Notes under the pieces: model-generated
The model's database searches: none
The model's input: the letters and a program-made list of their open reading frames with translations, nothing else
Told to the model about the DNA's origin: nothing
Part shown: positions 63,889 through 64,000 of the stretch, piece after piece
Numbering within the stretch: the first letter of the stretch is position 1
Layout: the number at the start of each line of letters is the position of its first letter
Virus record (IMG/VR): IMGVR_UViG_3300025894_000925
Location: 25,460-89,459 of that record
Direction: 5' to 3' (one strand)
DNA: 64,000 nucleotides
Source of the DNA: a virus
Made by a program: the position numbers and the translations under genes

Positions 63889-64000
63889 TTAGTTGATGGC
63901 CGCGTCAATTACAACAGCTCGTTTGTCATCAATATCGTGAAATTCCAACCATTCGCCAGTTAGAGGTTCACGAAACGTTTCACCGCATGAGTACGTCTCA
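63889..64000 (-). CDS. 3' end of an unidentified gene, truncated by the window
   Basis: An open minus-strand frame enters at the window edge and ends at TAA 63889-63891. About 36 residues are visible (GETFREPLTGEWLEF, then DDKRAVVIDAAIN). The frame fits the tight spacing of neighbours. It is too short to identify. Confidence 0.45.
   Translation of the reverse strand, partial: ETYSCGETFREPLTGEWLEFHDIDDKRAVVIDAAIN

Noticed and set aside
1-64000. tRNA genes or CRISPR arrays
   Set aside because: No cloverleaf with a T-loop GTTC-type segment and no spaced repeats were noticed; the gaps between genes are too short for most such elements.

Overview
The window is an AT-rich, almost gapless stretch of a large tailed-phage genome of the T4-like myovirus supergroup, probably marine. 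The evidence is a set of baseplate genes in T4 order (gp48/54-like, gp53, gp27-like, gp5, gp25, gp6), a gp55-type late sigma factor next to a gp47-type nuclease subunit, phage ThyA and DHFR, and genes that overlap by ATGA or TAATG junctions. No photosynthesis gene is present, so a cyanobacterial host is not indicated. A heterotrophic marine bacterium is plausible, but the host cannot be fixed from sequence alone.

Layout. (1) 1-1316, minus strand: 5' part of a gp47-like metallophosphoesterase, then gp55-like late sigma factor. (2) 1392-32933, plus strand: virion module with tube cap, gp53, hub, spike, gp25, gp6, a 4413-residue giant tail protein, and a run of modular fibres (one collagen-like, one glycine-rich). 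NATAAATA boxes, matching the T4 late promoter, precede several of these units. (3) 32963-33001: a strong terminator hairpin whose loop carries the -35 box of a near-consensus sigma-70 promoter. (4) 33030-49885, plus strand: an accessory biosynthetic operon with acyl carrier protein, glycosyltransferase-fold proteins, a MIP18/DUF59 Fe-S protein, SIX radical SAM proteins of two subtypes, a 2OG-Fe(II) oxygenase, two SGNH hydrolases, a NodU-type carbamoyltransferase, a nucleotidyltransferase and peptide deformylase. (5) 49874-56482: a glycosyltransferase, an 883-residue protein built of degenerate glycosyltransferase-like repeats, a third SGNH protein, a DegT aminotransferase and a sugar-nucleotide epimerase. 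(6) 56479-59812, minus strand: ThyA, DHFR and small unknown genes. (7) 59809-64000, minus strand: a lipoprotein alpha/beta hydrolase, a VWA/metallopeptidase protein, a MoxR ATPase and small genes, most with their own TTGAC-17/18-TATAAT-like promoters.

How it may work together. Host RNA polymerase would read the sigma-70 promoters early (MoxR/VWA, hydrolase and the accessory operon). gp55 would later direct transcription of the virion module from NATAAATA boxes. The most interesting part is regions 4 and 5. Their enzyme set (ACP, rSAM x6, Fe-S maturation, oxygenase, carbamoyl transfer, sugar amination and epimerisation, SGNH, glycosyl transfer) resembles a small secondary-metabolite or complex-glycan pathway. 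The product cannot be read from the sequence. Modification of a virion or host-surface glycan is my leading guess.
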